A stretch of 54,136 bases of DNA from Cyclobacteriaceae bacterium (GCA_025350305.1 JANXYC010000103.1:1-54136); one strand, 5' to 3'. Positions 17,964-27,887 are shown, numbered from the stretch's first letter. The notes: generated from the letters alone by a model not told the origin. Made by a program: numbers and translations.

Positions 17964-19004
17964 ATGATCCAACGTGCAGGCCATTATTTGTTGAGAATGT
18001 ATGTTCGGGCAGGGCTTTATTTTTATTTCAGGAAAATCATTATTCACGGAAGGGATAATATTCCTTCAGGGCCGGTGATTTTCGCTGCCAATCATCAGAA
18101 TGCTTTTATGGATGCCCTAATAATCGCGTGTTTCAATGATCACTTCACCTATTTTCTTACACGAGCGGACATTTTTAAGCGTGCTTTTATTCGATGGATG
18201 ATCACCTCCCTGAACATGATACCGGTTTATCGGATCCGCGATGGCTGGCAGTCGCTGGCAGATAACCAAAAGACATTCGACAGCTGTAAACAACTTTTTT
18301 TGAAGAACGAAGCCGTCGGCATTTTCCCGGAAGGGAATCATGGCAGTGAACGGAGGTTGCGACTACTCACCAAAGGTTTTGCGCGGCTTGCGTTTGAGAC
18401 GTTACACCACTATCCTGAACTAAAAATTTCAATCGTGCCGGTGGGAATAAACTATTCCGATCATCAGGCTTTTCGCAGCAGCGTGAGCATTTATTTTGGC
18501 GAACCAATTTTGGCCAACGATTATTTCCATGAGCCGATTCGGAGAGAAGCAACCCACTTACGAGATGAGTTGGCAGCTCGTATGAAACGATTGACCACAC
18601 ATGTGGAAGATGTTGACCGTTATTCTGAAATTATTCAAAAGCTTGAAACTTCAAATCCCAATTACCTCGATCCCGCAGATACCAATAAACGGATTTCTAA
18701 AATTGAAAGAGGGGAAGGAATGACCAGACCGCCACTTCGGTCCAAGAGAAATGCATGGGGTCTTCTGCCCTTTCACTATGTGGCCATCGCCATAAATTTT
18801 ATCCCACGCTATGCTTGGCGAAAAATAAAAATGAGAATCAAGGATCCTGTTTTTGTTACCTCCATTCGGTTTGGTGTGGGGATTTTCGTGTTCCCGTTCT
18901 TTTATTTGCTAATCGGCTTGCTGGTTTCTATGTTGTATGGGCCAACAATCGCATTAAGCTGGTGTGCGGTGTCCTTTCCATCCGCATTATTTTTAAGAAG
19001 GTAA
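17964..19004 (+). CDS. PlsC-type lysophospholipid acyltransferase
   Basis: 346 residues. The catalytic block is NHQNAFMDA with His44 and Asp50, an HX5D spacing used in a GPAT/DHAPAT-like subgroup in place of HX4D. Motif III FPEGNHG lies near 120 and a motif IV-like VPVGINYSD follows. Two hydrophobic helices near 310-345 anchor the C-terminus in the inner membrane. It should transfer an acyl group to a lysophospholipid or related lipid; the exact acceptor is not evident. It lies between two secreted peptidase genes, 78 bp and 75 bp apart, so co-transcription is possible but functionally unexplained. Confidence 0.88.
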   Translation: MIQRAGHYLLRMYVRAGLYFYFRKIIIHGRDNIPSGPVIFAANHQNAFMDALIIACFNDHFTYFLTRADIFKRAFIRWMITSLNMIPVYRIRDGWQSLADNQKTFDSCKQLFLKNEAVGIFPEGNHGSERRLRLLTKGFARLAFETLHHYPELKISIVPVGINYSDHQAFRSSVSIYFGEPILANDYFHEPIRREATHLRDELAARMKRLTTHVEDVDRYSEIIQKLETSNPNYLDPADTNKRISKIERGEGMTRPPLRSKRNAWGLLPFHYVAIAINFIPRYAWRKIKMRIKDPVFVTSIRFGVGIFVFPFFYLLIGLLVSMLYGPTIALSWCAVSFPSALFLRR

Positions 19005-19079
19005 ATTTCTCCGCTTGAATAATCCTGGTGCATTCCTGGATCAAAGAGTCATTACCTTTAGGCCGCAATCAAAAAACAG

Positions 19080-20537
19080 ATGAAAAAACTATTCTTTAGA
19101 ATGAGTATCCTTTGCATCGGCGCAAGTCTTCTTGTCAATTGCAATAAAAAGAAAGAATCGCTGACCGATACGTTCGTACGGATAAATCAGGAGGTACTTC
19201 AAAACTCAAAAGCATATGCTACTCTTAAGGAAGCCACCGGCACCATCGGTCATCGTTTGACTGGATCGGAGAACGGCCACAAGGCAGAAGAGTACACCTA
19301 CAACAAATTCAAAGAGTATGGCTTTGATGATGTAAAATTTCAGGAGTTTGAAGTAGAGGCCTGGTCACGTGGCGATGTTTCTGTTACCATTGACACCATT
19401 GTCGTGCCCGCCGTCACACTGGGGCATTCTCCTGTGCGGGCTGATGTAACAGGGGAAATAGTGGACATGGGAAATGGCCTCGAAATGGATTATGAACTGA
19501 AACCTGAAGCAGTCAAGGACAAAATCGCACTGCTCTATATCGGCATAATGGAGGGAAGCAAGGAAGGACTCAAAAATCTGCACCGTAGCGAAAAGACAGC
19601 CATCGCAATCAACCACGGAGCAAAAGGAGTAATCATCATCAATCAGGTAGAAAACGGTGTCTTGCTTACCGGCACAGCTTCGGTGACAGGAGAATTAATA
19701 CCAATACCGGCGGTCTGTATCGGAAAGGAAGTGGGCTTGGCGTTGAAGGAAAAATTAAAAACCAAAAAATTACAAGCGCACCTTTTGATGACCAATCACA
19801 GCGACTTGATCAAAGCGAGAAATGTGGTAGCCACGCTTAAGGGTTCCGAGCTTCCTGAAGAACGCATCATTATCGGAGGGCATCTCGACTCCTGGGATTT
19901 GGCAACGGGCGCGATCGACAATGGTATTGGTTCTTTTTCCATACTTGATATGGCACGCGCCTTCAAAGCCAACGACCTCAAACCAAAAAGGACCGTGCAG
20001 TTTGTTATGTTCATGGGCGAGGAACAAGGCTTGCTTGGATCACGGTACATGGTTGATCAGGCGGTGAAAGACGGCTCCATCGAAAATGTGAAGTATATGA
20101 TGAACTGCGACATGAGTGGCAATCCAATCGGCATCAATGCCGGTGGAAAACTTGAAGACACAACGTTTTTTAAGACACTGGGTGGCGAAATCCAGCGGAT
20201 TGATACTCTCTTCAAAAATAAATTTTCCAACAGATCCGGATTACACAGTGACCATCAACCCTTCATGCTGCAAGGCGTGCCCATTCTTTCCATGCACAGC
20301 AATCTTGATCGTTCAATTTACAAATGCTATCATTCTGACTGCGATGATTTTAATCTGGTTAACGAAGAACATTTGCGAACGACCGCACGATTTGGTACAA
20401 TGATTTTGTACGGACTGGCCAATGCAGAAACCCTTCCCGCAAGGAAAATGGACAGCGAAACTACAAAGCAGTTTATGATCGACAATGATCTAAAAGAGCC
20501 GCTGGTTATTGCGGGCGACTGGAAGTGGGAGAAATAG
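19080..20537 (+). CDS. M28-family zinc metallopeptidase lipoprotein with PA-like insert
   Basis: 485 residues. The signal peptide has a lipobox (GASLLVNC, Cys at 21), so the protein is probably tethered to a membrane. Residues about 120-245 hold a PA-like domain. The peptidase core follows: zinc ligands His268 and Asp280 (GGHLDSWD, AIDNGIG), catalytic Glu314 with ligand Glu315 (GEEQGLLG), Asp344 (NCDMSGN) and His392 (HSDHQPF). This is a complete co-catalytic di-zinc set of aminopeptidase/carboxypeptidase Q type. It would remove amino acids from peptides outside the cytoplasm and could complement the upstream S9 enzyme. A TACCTTTA box (19053-19060) may be its own promoter. Confidence 0.94.
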   Translation: MKKLFFRMSILCIGASLLVNCNKKKESLTDTFVRINQEVLQNSKAYATLKEATGTIGHRLTGSENGHKAEEYTYNKFKEYGFDDVKFQEFEVEAWSRGDVSVTIDTIVVPAVTLGHSPVRADVTGEIVDMGNGLEMDYELKPEAVKDKIALLYIGIMEGSKEGLKNLHRSEKTAIAINHGAKGVIIINQVENGVLLTGTASVTGELIPIPAVCIGKEVGLALKEKLKTKKLQAHLLMTNHSDLIKARNVVATLKGSELPEERIIIGGHLDSWDLATGAIDNGIGSFSILDMARAFKANDLKPKRTVQFVMFMGEEQGLLGSRYMVDQAVKDGSIENVKYMMNCDMSGNPIGINAGGKLEDTTFFKTLGGEIQRIDTLFKNKFSNRSGLHSDHQPFMLQGVPILSMHSNLDRSIYKCYHSDCDDFNLVNEEHLRTTARFGTMILYGLANAETLPARKMDSETTKQFMIDNDLKEPLVIAGDWKWEK

Positions 20538-20539
20538 GG

Positions 20540-20774
20540 TGTTGGCTGTTGGGTGTTAGCCGTTGGCAGAGCCTCATGAGTTAATAGTCAGCACCTGCGA
20601 AGGTAGCCCATACTTTAAACTGCGAACAGCTAAAAGCCAATCGTCAAAGACCTGCGAAGGTAGCCCTTAATTAAACTGCGAACGGCCAACACCAAGAGTT
20701 AATGGTCAGCACCTTCGAAGTTAACCCATACCTTAAACTGCGAACAGCCAACACCCAAAAGCCAAAAGCCAACA
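20540..20774. repeat. Three-unit 57-61 bp tandem repeat flanked by an imperfect inverted repeat
   Basis: Three units begin at 20592, 20649 and 20710. They share CACCTGCGAAGGTAGCCC and TTAAACTGCGAAC with point differences (unit 2 starts GACC; unit 3 has TTCGAAGTTAACCC). The cluster is bounded by TGTTGGCTGTTGGGTGTTAG on the left (from 20540) and a loosely complementary CCAACACCCAAAAGCCAA on the right (to 20774). It fills the whole spacer between the convergent M28 and BNR genes. It is not a CRISPR array: units are contiguous, with no spacers. Confidence 0.75.
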
Positions 20775-20777
20775 GTC

Positions 20778-23700
20778 CTACATATCCGAGACCTGCTTCT
20801 TCACCATCACCATTTCAATACCCTTGTCTTTGATCATTTTGTTGATCATATCAACGTTCGAATTGATCACACCTTTTAGACTTTGCAATTCAGCATCAAT
20901 CTTTTTTGTAAGCTCCTGCCGAACGGCTTCACCTTGTTGTGTTGGATGAAAATCGCCCTGGCCCTGCTCAACCACAAGATGCGCCAGCCGGTTGTTTAAC
21001 TTAATGCCGTAGTTAAGCGCATCTTGTACGCTGCGATTCTTGGTTTGGTGAATATTGTTTTCAATCACTATCAATTGCTCTTCAAACTTCCTGACTGTCT
21101 CATTCAGGTCCTTGTACTGCGGATCAGTACCCACTTTGTTCTTCACGTAGCCTAAATCCTCTTTTATTTTACGGATATCCATCACCCCCTGGTTGGCTTC
21201 GCTTACTTTGTCGCGCACTTTTACCAGGAAATCAAACTGTGCCTGGAAGTCCTCTTGCGTGATCGTGACCCGCGGGTCTTTCAGAATTTCAAATTCCTGT
21301 TCGGAAGATTGTCCGTTGATCGTGAACCTTACTTTATACTTACCGGGTACAGCTTTCGGTCCGAGATTGGGCGAGCCATAGTAGACCATGCCTGGAAAAG
21401 TTTTGTAGCCGGGATAGCGCATGTTCCACACAAAACGGTTCCCGCCTTTCTTAATCGTCAGTTGATCCGTTTTTTCCTTTGCCTTGTTTGAATACGATTT
21501 GATGAGTTGTCCATCCATTTGCAGGAAGTCCAGCTTCCCTTCGGATTTATCGTCTACATTTTTTACAAAGAAATGCACCATCACACCGCCCGGATGATTT
21601 TCACCTTCCAATTTACGGTTGACTTCGCCAAAGCCGCTACCTCCCGCCATCCGGTAGCTGGGCATGGGTTTAAAGAGGTGAAACTCCTTGCCACTCATGT
21701 CGTTTGAAAGCTGATGGAAGGGGGTAAGATCATCGATCATCCAGAAACTGCGCCCGTGCGTGGCAGCAATCAAATTATCATTCTTGACCGCGAGGTCGTG
21801 AATAGGAACGGGTGGTAGGTTTAGCTGGAACTTCGACCAATTCGTACCGTCATCAAATGAGATCCACATTCCTTTTTCTGTTCCGGCATACAACAATCCC
21901 TGTCGTTTCGGATCGGCACGCACCACGCGGACAAATTCCTCTTTAGGAATGCCGTTGGTGATCAGCGCCCAGGTTTTTCCATAATCAGAAGTCTTGTAGA
22001 TGTATGGTGTGTTATCACCAAATTTGTAGGACGTGGCCGCAACATAAGCTCCTCCCTTCACAAAAGGATTTATATCAATCGCATTCATCATGTTGTACTT
22101 GGGTGACATGGGAGGAGTGGCATTCTTCCAATTTTTTCCTCCGTCCGTTGTCACGTGTACCAACCCGTCATCGGAGCCAACCCAGATTTCATCCTTGGTG
22201 TAAGGCGACTCCATGATTACGAAAAGATTTGCATAGTACTCAGCACCTGTGTTGTCCTGGGTGATCGGCCCTCCGGAAGATTTGATGGTCTCAGGTTCGT
22301 TGCGTGTAAGATCGGGACTGATCTCTTCCCAACTTTCGCCACCGTTGTAAGTGGCATGGAGATGATTGGACCCGGCGTACAATTTTTTTGGATCATGCGG
22401 GCTAAAGCTAAGCGGATAGTTCCAGTTAAAACGGTATTTCATCACCTCCACCCCTGAGCCGGCAGGAAGATCGGGCCACACGTTCGTGCTTCGCTCCTGC
22501 CCTGTAGCCAGGTTTTGCATACTCATGTAGCCTTTAAAATCACTGCCGTATATAACATCCGGGTTCAAAGGGTCAGGTGCGAGATGCGCGCTCTCGCCTA
22601 TGGACAATGCGTCCCAATCTCCTTCTGTTATCGAATTGCCGGCAGTACGATGAGGGATTCGTACGCTGCTATTATCCTGCTGCGCGCCATAAATGCGATA
22701 CGGAAACTGATTGTCGGTAGTGACGCGATAGAACTGGGCCGTCGGCTGGTTGTGATAGGTTGTCCAATTTTCGCCTCCGTCATTGGATACTTGCGCGCCT
22801 CCATCATCGGCGATGATCATCCGCAAATTGTTAGCCGGGTCGATCCACAGATCATGATGATCACCGTGCGGGGCATTTTTTAGTTCAAAGGTTTTGCCTC
22901 CATCTTTTGAAACACCATAACTCACATTCATTACCCATACTTTGTCTTCATTTTGTGTGTCGGCATAAATGCGACAGTAGTACCAGGCGCGTTGCAGTAA
23001 TGAGCGGTCCTGGTTCATCCGGGCCCAGGTTTTACCTGCATCCTCAGAACGAAATACGCCGCCTTCAAGATTTTCAATGATAGCCCACACGCGGTTGGAA
23101 TTTTTTGGTGAGACCGTTACCCCGATAATTCCATTCATGCCTTTTGGCATACCCGGTTTATCCGAAAGATTTTCCCACGTATCACCACCGTCGGTGCTCT
23201 TCCAAAGTTTTGAATCGGGGCCACCGCTATCCATGCGATATCCGTTTCGTTTCATATTCCAGGTAGCGGCGTAAAGGATGCGGGGATTGTTAGGATCAAA
23301 TGTTAAATCACCTGCACCCGCCGTTTCGTTGATGTAGAGAATTTTCTTAAAAGACCGGCCGCCATCGGTGCTGCGAAATATGCCCCGCATCTCATTGGGC
23401 TTCCACAGATTGCCAATCGCTGCGACATACACGATATCCGGATTTTTCGGATGAACACGGATGCGGGAAATATGCCGCGTGTCGGTCAGGCCAATGTGTT
23501 TCCATGTCTGCCCGGCATCCGTTGACTTCCACACGCCCCAGCCCGAAGACACATTGCTGCGAAGGGTTTGTTCTCCTTCACCGACATAGATCACATTCGG
23601 ATCACTTTCCGCTACGGCGATGGCGCCGATCGTTCCTCCGAAATAGTTATCGGTAATATTCCCCCAGGATTGGCCCGCGTCATTTGATTTCCAAACACCT

Positions 23701-23924
23701 CCACCCACACCGCCGAAGTAATAGACATTCGGGTTTCCAGGCACGCCGGTAACCGTAGAAGAGCGGCCTCCCCGAAACGGACCCAGTTCCCGCCAGCGGA
23801 TGCCGCTGTAGAGAGACTGATCGAAAGATAACGAAGGGGCTTGTGCGGTTGACTGGGCTTTCTTTTGCGCCGTGACTGTAATAAAAGACAGCATTACAGC
23901 GAGGTTCAGTATAAGTTTCTTCAT
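20778..23924 (-). CDS. Secreted BNR/VPS10 sortilin-like repeat protein (paralog A)
   Basis: 1,048 residues with a signal peptide (MKKLILNLAVMLSFITVTA). Residues about 40-740 contain 11 Asp-box/BNR motifs of the S/T-x-D-x-G-x-T/S-W type (for example KSTDAGQTW, KSTDGGDTW, RSEDAGKTW). They form a ten-bladed, sortilin-like propeller. About 300 C-terminal residues follow: a small beta region (RFTINGQSSEQEFEI) and a helical coiled-coil-like tail ending in IKDKGIEMVMVKKQVSDM. It is often annotated as a glycosyl hydrolase because of its BNR repeats, but no sialidase active site (RIP box) is visible. It probably binds proteins or peptides in the periplasm. It is a clear paralog of the gene at 24517-27708. 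Confidence 0.88.
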   Translation of the reverse strand: MKKLILNLAVMLSFITVTAQKKAQSTAQAPSLSFDQSLYSGIRWRELGPFRGGRSSTVTGVPGNPNVYYFGGVGGGVWKSNDAGQSWGNITDNYFGGTIGAIAVAESDPNVIYVGEGEQTLRSNVSSGWGVWKSTDAGQTWKHIGLTDTRHISRIRVHPKNPDIVYVAAIGNLWKPNEMRGIFRSTDGGRSFKKILYINETAGAGDLTFDPNNPRILYAATWNMKRNGYRMDSGGPDSKLWKSTDGGDTWENLSDKPGMPKGMNGIIGVTVSPKNSNRVWAIIENLEGGVFRSEDAGKTWARMNQDRSLLQRAWYYCRIYADTQNEDKVWVMNVSYGVSKDGGKTFELKNAPHGDHHDLWIDPANNLRMIIADDGGAQVSNDGGENWTTYHNQPTAQFYRVTTDNQFPYRIYGAQQDNSSVRIPHRTAGNSITEGDWDALSIGESAHLAPDPLNPDVIYGSDFKGYMSMQNLATGQERSTNVWPDLPAGSGVEVMKYRFNWNYPLSFSPHDPKKLYAGSNHLHATYNGGESWEEISPDLTRNEPETIKSSGGPITQDNTGAEYYANLFVIMESPYTKDEIWVGSDDGLVHVTTDGGKNWKNATPPMSPKYNMMNAIDINPFVKGGAYVAATSYKFGDNTPYIYKTSDYGKTWALITNGIPKEEFVRVVRADPKRQGLLYAGTEKGMWISFDDGTNWSKFQLNLPPVPIHDLAVKNDNLIAATHGRSFWMIDDLTPFHQLSNDMSGKEFHLFKPMPSYRMAGGSGFGEVNRKLEGENHPGGVMVHFFVKNVDDKSEGKLDFLQMDGQLIKSYSNKAKEKTDQLTIKKGGNRFVWNMRYPGYKTFPGMVYYGSPNLGPKAVPGKYKVRFTINGQSSEQEFEILKDPRVTITQEDFQAQFDFLVKVRDKVSEANQGVMDIRKIKEDLGYVKNKVGTDPQYKDLNETVRKFEEQLIVIENNIHQTKNRSVQDALNYGIKLNNRLAHLVVEQGQGDFHPTQQGEAVRQELTKKIDAELQSLKGVINSNVDMINKMIKDKGIEMVMVKKQVSDM

Positions 23925-24185
23925 GGTGATAATGAGTGGGAATGATATAGCAGAATTACAAAAAAGAATTCCTTTGGGGAAAGGTTTTTATTCTGACGGC
24001 ATTTATCAGAAAAATGTCAGGAAAATAAACACTTCAACTTGCTCGCTTTCGGGTTATAGGTCCCCTCACATTGCTAATTTTGACTTTCACCTGCGGGGTT
24101 TGAAAAGGTTCGTGTCTTGTTGTGTGTCTATTTTGAAATTAACTGCTGAATTCAAGGCTTCGAATTTTAAATTTGCGAATTGGAA

Positions 24186-24446
24186 ATGGGGAACAAGGAA
24201 ATACTAATTGTAAAAGGGTTGTCAATTACAGCTATTAAAGTTGGGAATAGAATCTACAAAAGCAAAAGGTATTATCTCTAAACTCTTGAACAATTAGATG
24301 TGCTTTCAAATCTTGAAAGTATCAATGCAATATTGATACATCAAGGGCTATCGCAAAGTGAAAGATTATTGCAACTCAATAAAATTGCAGTTACTCAAAT
24401 GAAGAGTTTGCTAAATTCAAAAAGTATGAAAGGATTATCCAAATGA
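24186..24446 (+). pseudogene. Small AT-rich ORF interrupted by an in-frame stop; unknown
   Basis: From ATG 24186 one frame runs 87 codons to TGA 24446 with a single internal TAA at 24279. The first part reads MGNKEILIVKGLSITAI, the second continues TLEQLDVLSNLESINAIL and ends SKSMKGLSK. Both parts look protein-like (Leu-, Lys-, Ser-, Asn-rich) and are markedly more AT-rich than the neighbours. No family is recognised. It lies in the 592-bp gap 23925-24516; nothing else there resembles a gene. The gap between the paralogous BNR genes should also carry the promoter for 20778-23924. It could be a foreign gene remnant or chance. Confidence 0.35.
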
Positions 24447-24516
24447 AGTATAGAGGTTGTGCAACAGCGCAACAGCAACTGCTGTTGCGGCTCGCACCTA
24501 ATATCCTAATTTATAA

Positions 24517-27500
24517 TTAATTATTAATCACCACATCCTTCATCTCTATCATCAACGCCGGCAGATTTTTATCCTTGAACATCTTATTGTAATTGGCTAC
24601 ATCTTTCTGCACGATTTCATTTATCTGCTGCTTGTACTTCTGCCAATCGGCCTGAACATCACGATAACGATCGCGAACGCCTTCGGTCACGCGGGGATCA
24701 TGCACGTCGACGGTTGTGCGCAGTTGAAAGAATTCCGAGTTGAGCTTGTTCGGGAAGTTGATCACATCCTGGAAATTCTTTGAACGGGGTTCAATCAAAT
24801 TTGATTCCCATTTGTCAATTTTCTTGATGAGCTCTTTACCGTAATCAACGATGTCTTTTACCTCCTTGTTGTTTTTCATGACATCATTGTACGTCTCAAT
24901 CTGCTTCTTCACCTTACGCATGTTATTGACAGACTTGTTCAGGTCCTCCAGATTGTTCTCTACCTGGTGAAGAACTTCCTGCTGGGCAGTCCAGTCGGCC
25001 GCCGTTACTTTCAAATTGGGATCGGCCAGGATTTCAAATTCGGTTTCAGAGGATTCTCCCTTGAATGTTACGCGGGCCTTGTATTTACCGGGTGCAACGC
25101 GATGACCACGATAGTCTCCGTACACAAATACTCCTGACACATCGGTCAGGTTTTCACCGCGGAAGTCCCAGGCAAAGCGGTTGAGGCCGGCTTCGGAAGG
25201 AAGAACGGCTGGCAAGGGCGGACCCCCGGGGTAAGTCTTCAGGGTCTCATCTTTTTTGCCGGAATATTTTCGAATGACTTTGCCGCCAAGATCCATGATC
25301 TCCAACGACATCTTGTTGGTATCTGCTTTCTCCTTGAGGTAATAATCAAATGCAACACCCTCTGAAGGATTTTGTCCAACCCCCGGTGTCTCAATCCCAT
25401 TCGCAGCGAGAAAGGCAGGCGGGCCACTGAGGCGATACGTAGGTTTGGGTTGATATAATTTTACGGCACCGGTCCCAAACTCTCCTTTCGACTGTTGGAT
25501 GGCTCCCAAATCATCCAGAATCCAAAAGGCACGTCCCGCGGTCGAGGCAACCAGGTCATTGTTCTTTATGATTAAATCTGTGACTGGTACCACCGGCAAA
25601 TTGAGTTGTAATTTATTCCAGGTTGAACCTCCATTGAATGAAACATAAAATCCACGCTCACTGCCTGCGTACAAAAGGTCTTTAACTTTTTTGTCTTCAC
25701 GAATCACTTTAATGAAGTCGTCCGTATCAATACCATTTCCAATTTTTGTCCACGTCTTGCCATAATCATTTGACTTGTATGCCATGTTGGCGAAGTCGTT
25801 GAACTTGTAACGCGAAGCAGAAATATACACGGTGGCTTTATCATGGGGAGAAACTTCGATGGAGTGGATGAGGCATTCGGGCAAACCGGCCGGCGTAATA
25901 TTTTGCCAGTTCTTACCACCGTCTTTTGTGATGTGGACCAACCCGCAATCACTGCCGGTATAGATCAATCCTTTCTCCACGGGCGATTCAATCACATAGT
26001 AAAGCGTGTTGTAGTTTTCACCACCCGCCCCTTCGTTTGTAATGGGTCCGCCGCTGACGTCCTGCTTTGTGGTGTCGTTGCGCGTGAGGTCCGGACTGAT
26101 TACCTCCCACTTCATGCCTCCATTGGTAGATTTGAAAAGTACGTTCCCACCGTGGTACATCGTTTTATAATCATGCGGTGAATTGATGAGCGGTGCGTTC
26201 CAATTGAAGCGGTACTTCATTTTTTTGGGAGCCCATCCGAGGTTTGTGGCCGGATACACCATGACATCTTTTGTTTCCCCTGTTTTTATATCCAGCACAT
26301 CAACCTGGCCCTGGTAGCACCCTCCATAGAAAAACTGCGGATCATCCGGATTGTCATATATGATGTAGGCGCTCTCGCACCCTGGGCCATTCATCCAGTC
26401 TTTTTCCCCAATTCCCGCGCCGTTCGTCCGGCTCTGGATCATGACGGATGAATTGTCCTGCTGGCCGCCATACACCCAAAACGGGAACCGATTATCTACA
26501 TTCACACGATAAAATTGTGCGGTAGCCTGGTTACGGATCGAAGACCATGACTTACCGGTATTGAAGCTGATTTCTCCACCACCATCATCGGCTAACGCAA
26601 CATTCTTACTTTCCTTCGGGTTGATCCAAAGATCGTGCGTGTCGCCATGACCAACTTGCACATTTTGAAATGTTTTCCCTCCATCCAGTGATCGCAACAT
26701 CGGGGCGTTGAGTACATACACCACGTCTGCATTCTGAGGATCAGCAAAGACTTCCATGTAATACCATGATCGTGCTGTGATGGTCTGATCACTTGTCATC
26801 AGGTTCCATTTTTTCCCGCCGTCATCCGTCCGGTAAAGTCCTGCTTTTGATTTTTCTGCTTCGACGATCGCATAGACACGACCGGGGTTGGCCCGTGACA
26901 CCGACACACCTATTTTTCCCATTTCTTTTGGCAGGCCGTCTATAATTTTATTCCACGTCTCGCCTCCATCGTTAGATTTCCAAAGGGCGCATCCAGGACC
27001 ACCACTTTCCACTTTCCAGGGATAGCGTCTGTGTTGCCAGGTAGCAGCATATACAATACGCGGATTCGTCATGTCCATGCTCAACGACGATACACCGGTG
27101 TTGTCATCCACGAATAATGTCCGCTTCCAGGTGGCCCCACCGTCATTCGATTTATACACGCCGCGTTCTCCACCAGAACCATGTACAGGGCCTTGCGCAG
27201 CTACCAGCACGACATCTGCATTGTTGGGATGAACAGCGATGTCAGAAATATGACGGGATTTTTCCAAGCCGATATTTTTCCAGGTCTTGCCTCCATCCGT
27301 GGATTTATAAACGCCATCTCCATACGATGTCATTACACCCCGCACAGCATGTTCACCTGTACCCACATAGAGTACGTTCGGGTCCGACTCACTCACGGCG
27401 ATGTCACCAATAGATCCTACTTTGAAAAATCCATCGGAAATATTTTTCCAGGTGATGCCGGCATCCTCCGTCTTTGATACGCCACCACCGGTGTACCCAA

Positions 27501-27708
27501 CAAAATAAACATTGTCATTGCCCACAACACCGGAAATAGCGTTGGCACGGCCTCCCCGGAACGGGCCAATATTGCGCCATTTCAATCCCTTGAAACCGGC
27601 TGCATCAAACTTCGAGGCCGATGGTTCTGCTTTGGTTTTTGTTTTCTGTGCAGGGAGAACAATTGATACAAATAGGGCTCCGATAAGGAGTAAGGATAAT
27701 CGCTTCAT
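24517..27708 (-). CDS. Secreted BNR/VPS10 sortilin-like repeat protein (paralog B)
   Basis: About 1,063 residues. ATG 27708 was chosen because it starts a signal peptide (MKRLSLLLIGALFVSIVLPA); the frame is open 19 codons further up but that part is not signal-like. The layout matches paralog A: the opening GLKWRNIGPFRGGRANAISG equals GIRWRELGPFRGGRSSTVTG there. Eleven Asp-box motifs follow (KSTDGGKTW, KSNDGGETW, RTDDGGKKW and others), then a beta region (YKARVTFKGESSETEFEI) and a helical C-terminus. There is no T9SS sorting domain. Role is inferred as extracytoplasmic protein binding or folding; no catalytic residues are recognised. Tandem placement suggests an old duplication. Confidence 0.88.
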   Translation of the reverse strand: MKRLSLLLIGALFVSIVLPAQKTKTKAEPSASKFDAAGFKGLKWRNIGPFRGGRANAISGVVGNDNVYFVGYTGGGVSKTEDAGITWKNISDGFFKVGSIGDIAVSESDPNVLYVGTGEHAVRGVMTSYGDGVYKSTDGGKTWKNIGLEKSRHISDIAVHPNNADVVLVAAQGPVHGSGGERGVYKSNDGGATWKRTLFVDDNTGVSSLSMDMTNPRIVYAATWQHRRYPWKVESGGPGCALWKSNDGGETWNKIIDGLPKEMGKIGVSVSRANPGRVYAIVEAEKSKAGLYRTDDGGKKWNLMTSDQTITARSWYYMEVFADPQNADVVYVLNAPMLRSLDGGKTFQNVQVGHGDTHDLWINPKESKNVALADDGGGEISFNTGKSWSSIRNQATAQFYRVNVDNRFPFWVYGGQQDNSSVMIQSRTNGAGIGEKDWMNGPGCESAYIIYDNPDDPQFFYGGCYQGQVDVLDIKTGETKDVMVYPATNLGWAPKKMKYRFNWNAPLINSPHDYKTMYHGGNVLFKSTNGGMKWEVISPDLTRNDTTKQDVSGGPITNEGAGGENYNTLYYVIESPVEKGLIYTGSDCGLVHITKDGGKNWQNITPAGLPECLIHSIEVSPHDKATVYISASRYKFNDFANMAYKSNDYGKTWTKIGNGIDTDDFIKVIREDKKVKDLLYAGSERGFYVSFNGGSTWNKLQLNLPVVPVTDLIIKNNDLVASTAGRAFWILDDLGAIQQSKGEFGTGAVKLYQPKPTYRLSGPPAFLAANGIETPGVGQNPSEGVAFDYYLKEKADTNKMSLEIMDLGGKVIRKYSGKKDETLKTYPGGPPLPAVLPSEAGLNRFAWDFRGENLTDVSGVFVYGDYRGHRVAPGKYKARVTFKGESSETEFEILADPNLKVTAADWTAQQEVLHQVENNLEDLNKSVNNMRKVKKQIETYNDVMKNNKEVKDIVDYGKELIKKIDKWESNLIEPRSKNFQDVINFPNKLNSEFFQLRTTVDVHDPRVTEGVRDRYRDVQADWQKYKQQINEIVQKDVANYNKMFKDKNLPALMIEMKDVVINN

Positions 27709-27813
27709 AGGATGTGGGTGTTTCGATGGCGTTACGTTGTACGATTTACCTAAAACCCAAAACATTCCGAAGCGTTTTTATGCAATCGGTAAAATGATCT
27801 AAACATGTAGAAA

Positions 27814-27864
27814 ACATAGAACACATAGTTTTCATCGGAGTAAACCATCCTATGTTATCTATGT
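27814..27864. repeat. Imperfect hairpin between hutF and BNR paralog B
   Basis: ACATAGAACACATAG (27814-27828) pairs with CTATGTTATCTATGT (27850-27864) at 13 of 15 positions around a 21-nt loop. It lies 24 bp past the hutF stop. It could end the hutF operon, but no T-run follows; a palindromic spacer repeat is equally likely. Confidence 0.5.
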
Positions 27865-27887
27865 GGTTCAAGAACATGACAGTTGGA

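Noticed and set aside
20592-20748. Possible CRISPR array
   Set aside because: Units are contiguous and diverge throughout; no constant repeat with unique spacers and no cas genes nearby.
23932-24207. A 91-codon plus-strand ORF in the gap before paralog B
   Set aside because: Its composition is irregular, no motif is seen, and it overlaps the likely promoter region of the minus-strand gene at 23924.
20778-27708. BNR paralogs as sialidases
   Set aside because: Asp-boxes alone do not define sialidases; no RIP motif or Arg triad is visible, and the architecture fits VPS10/sortilin-like proteins.
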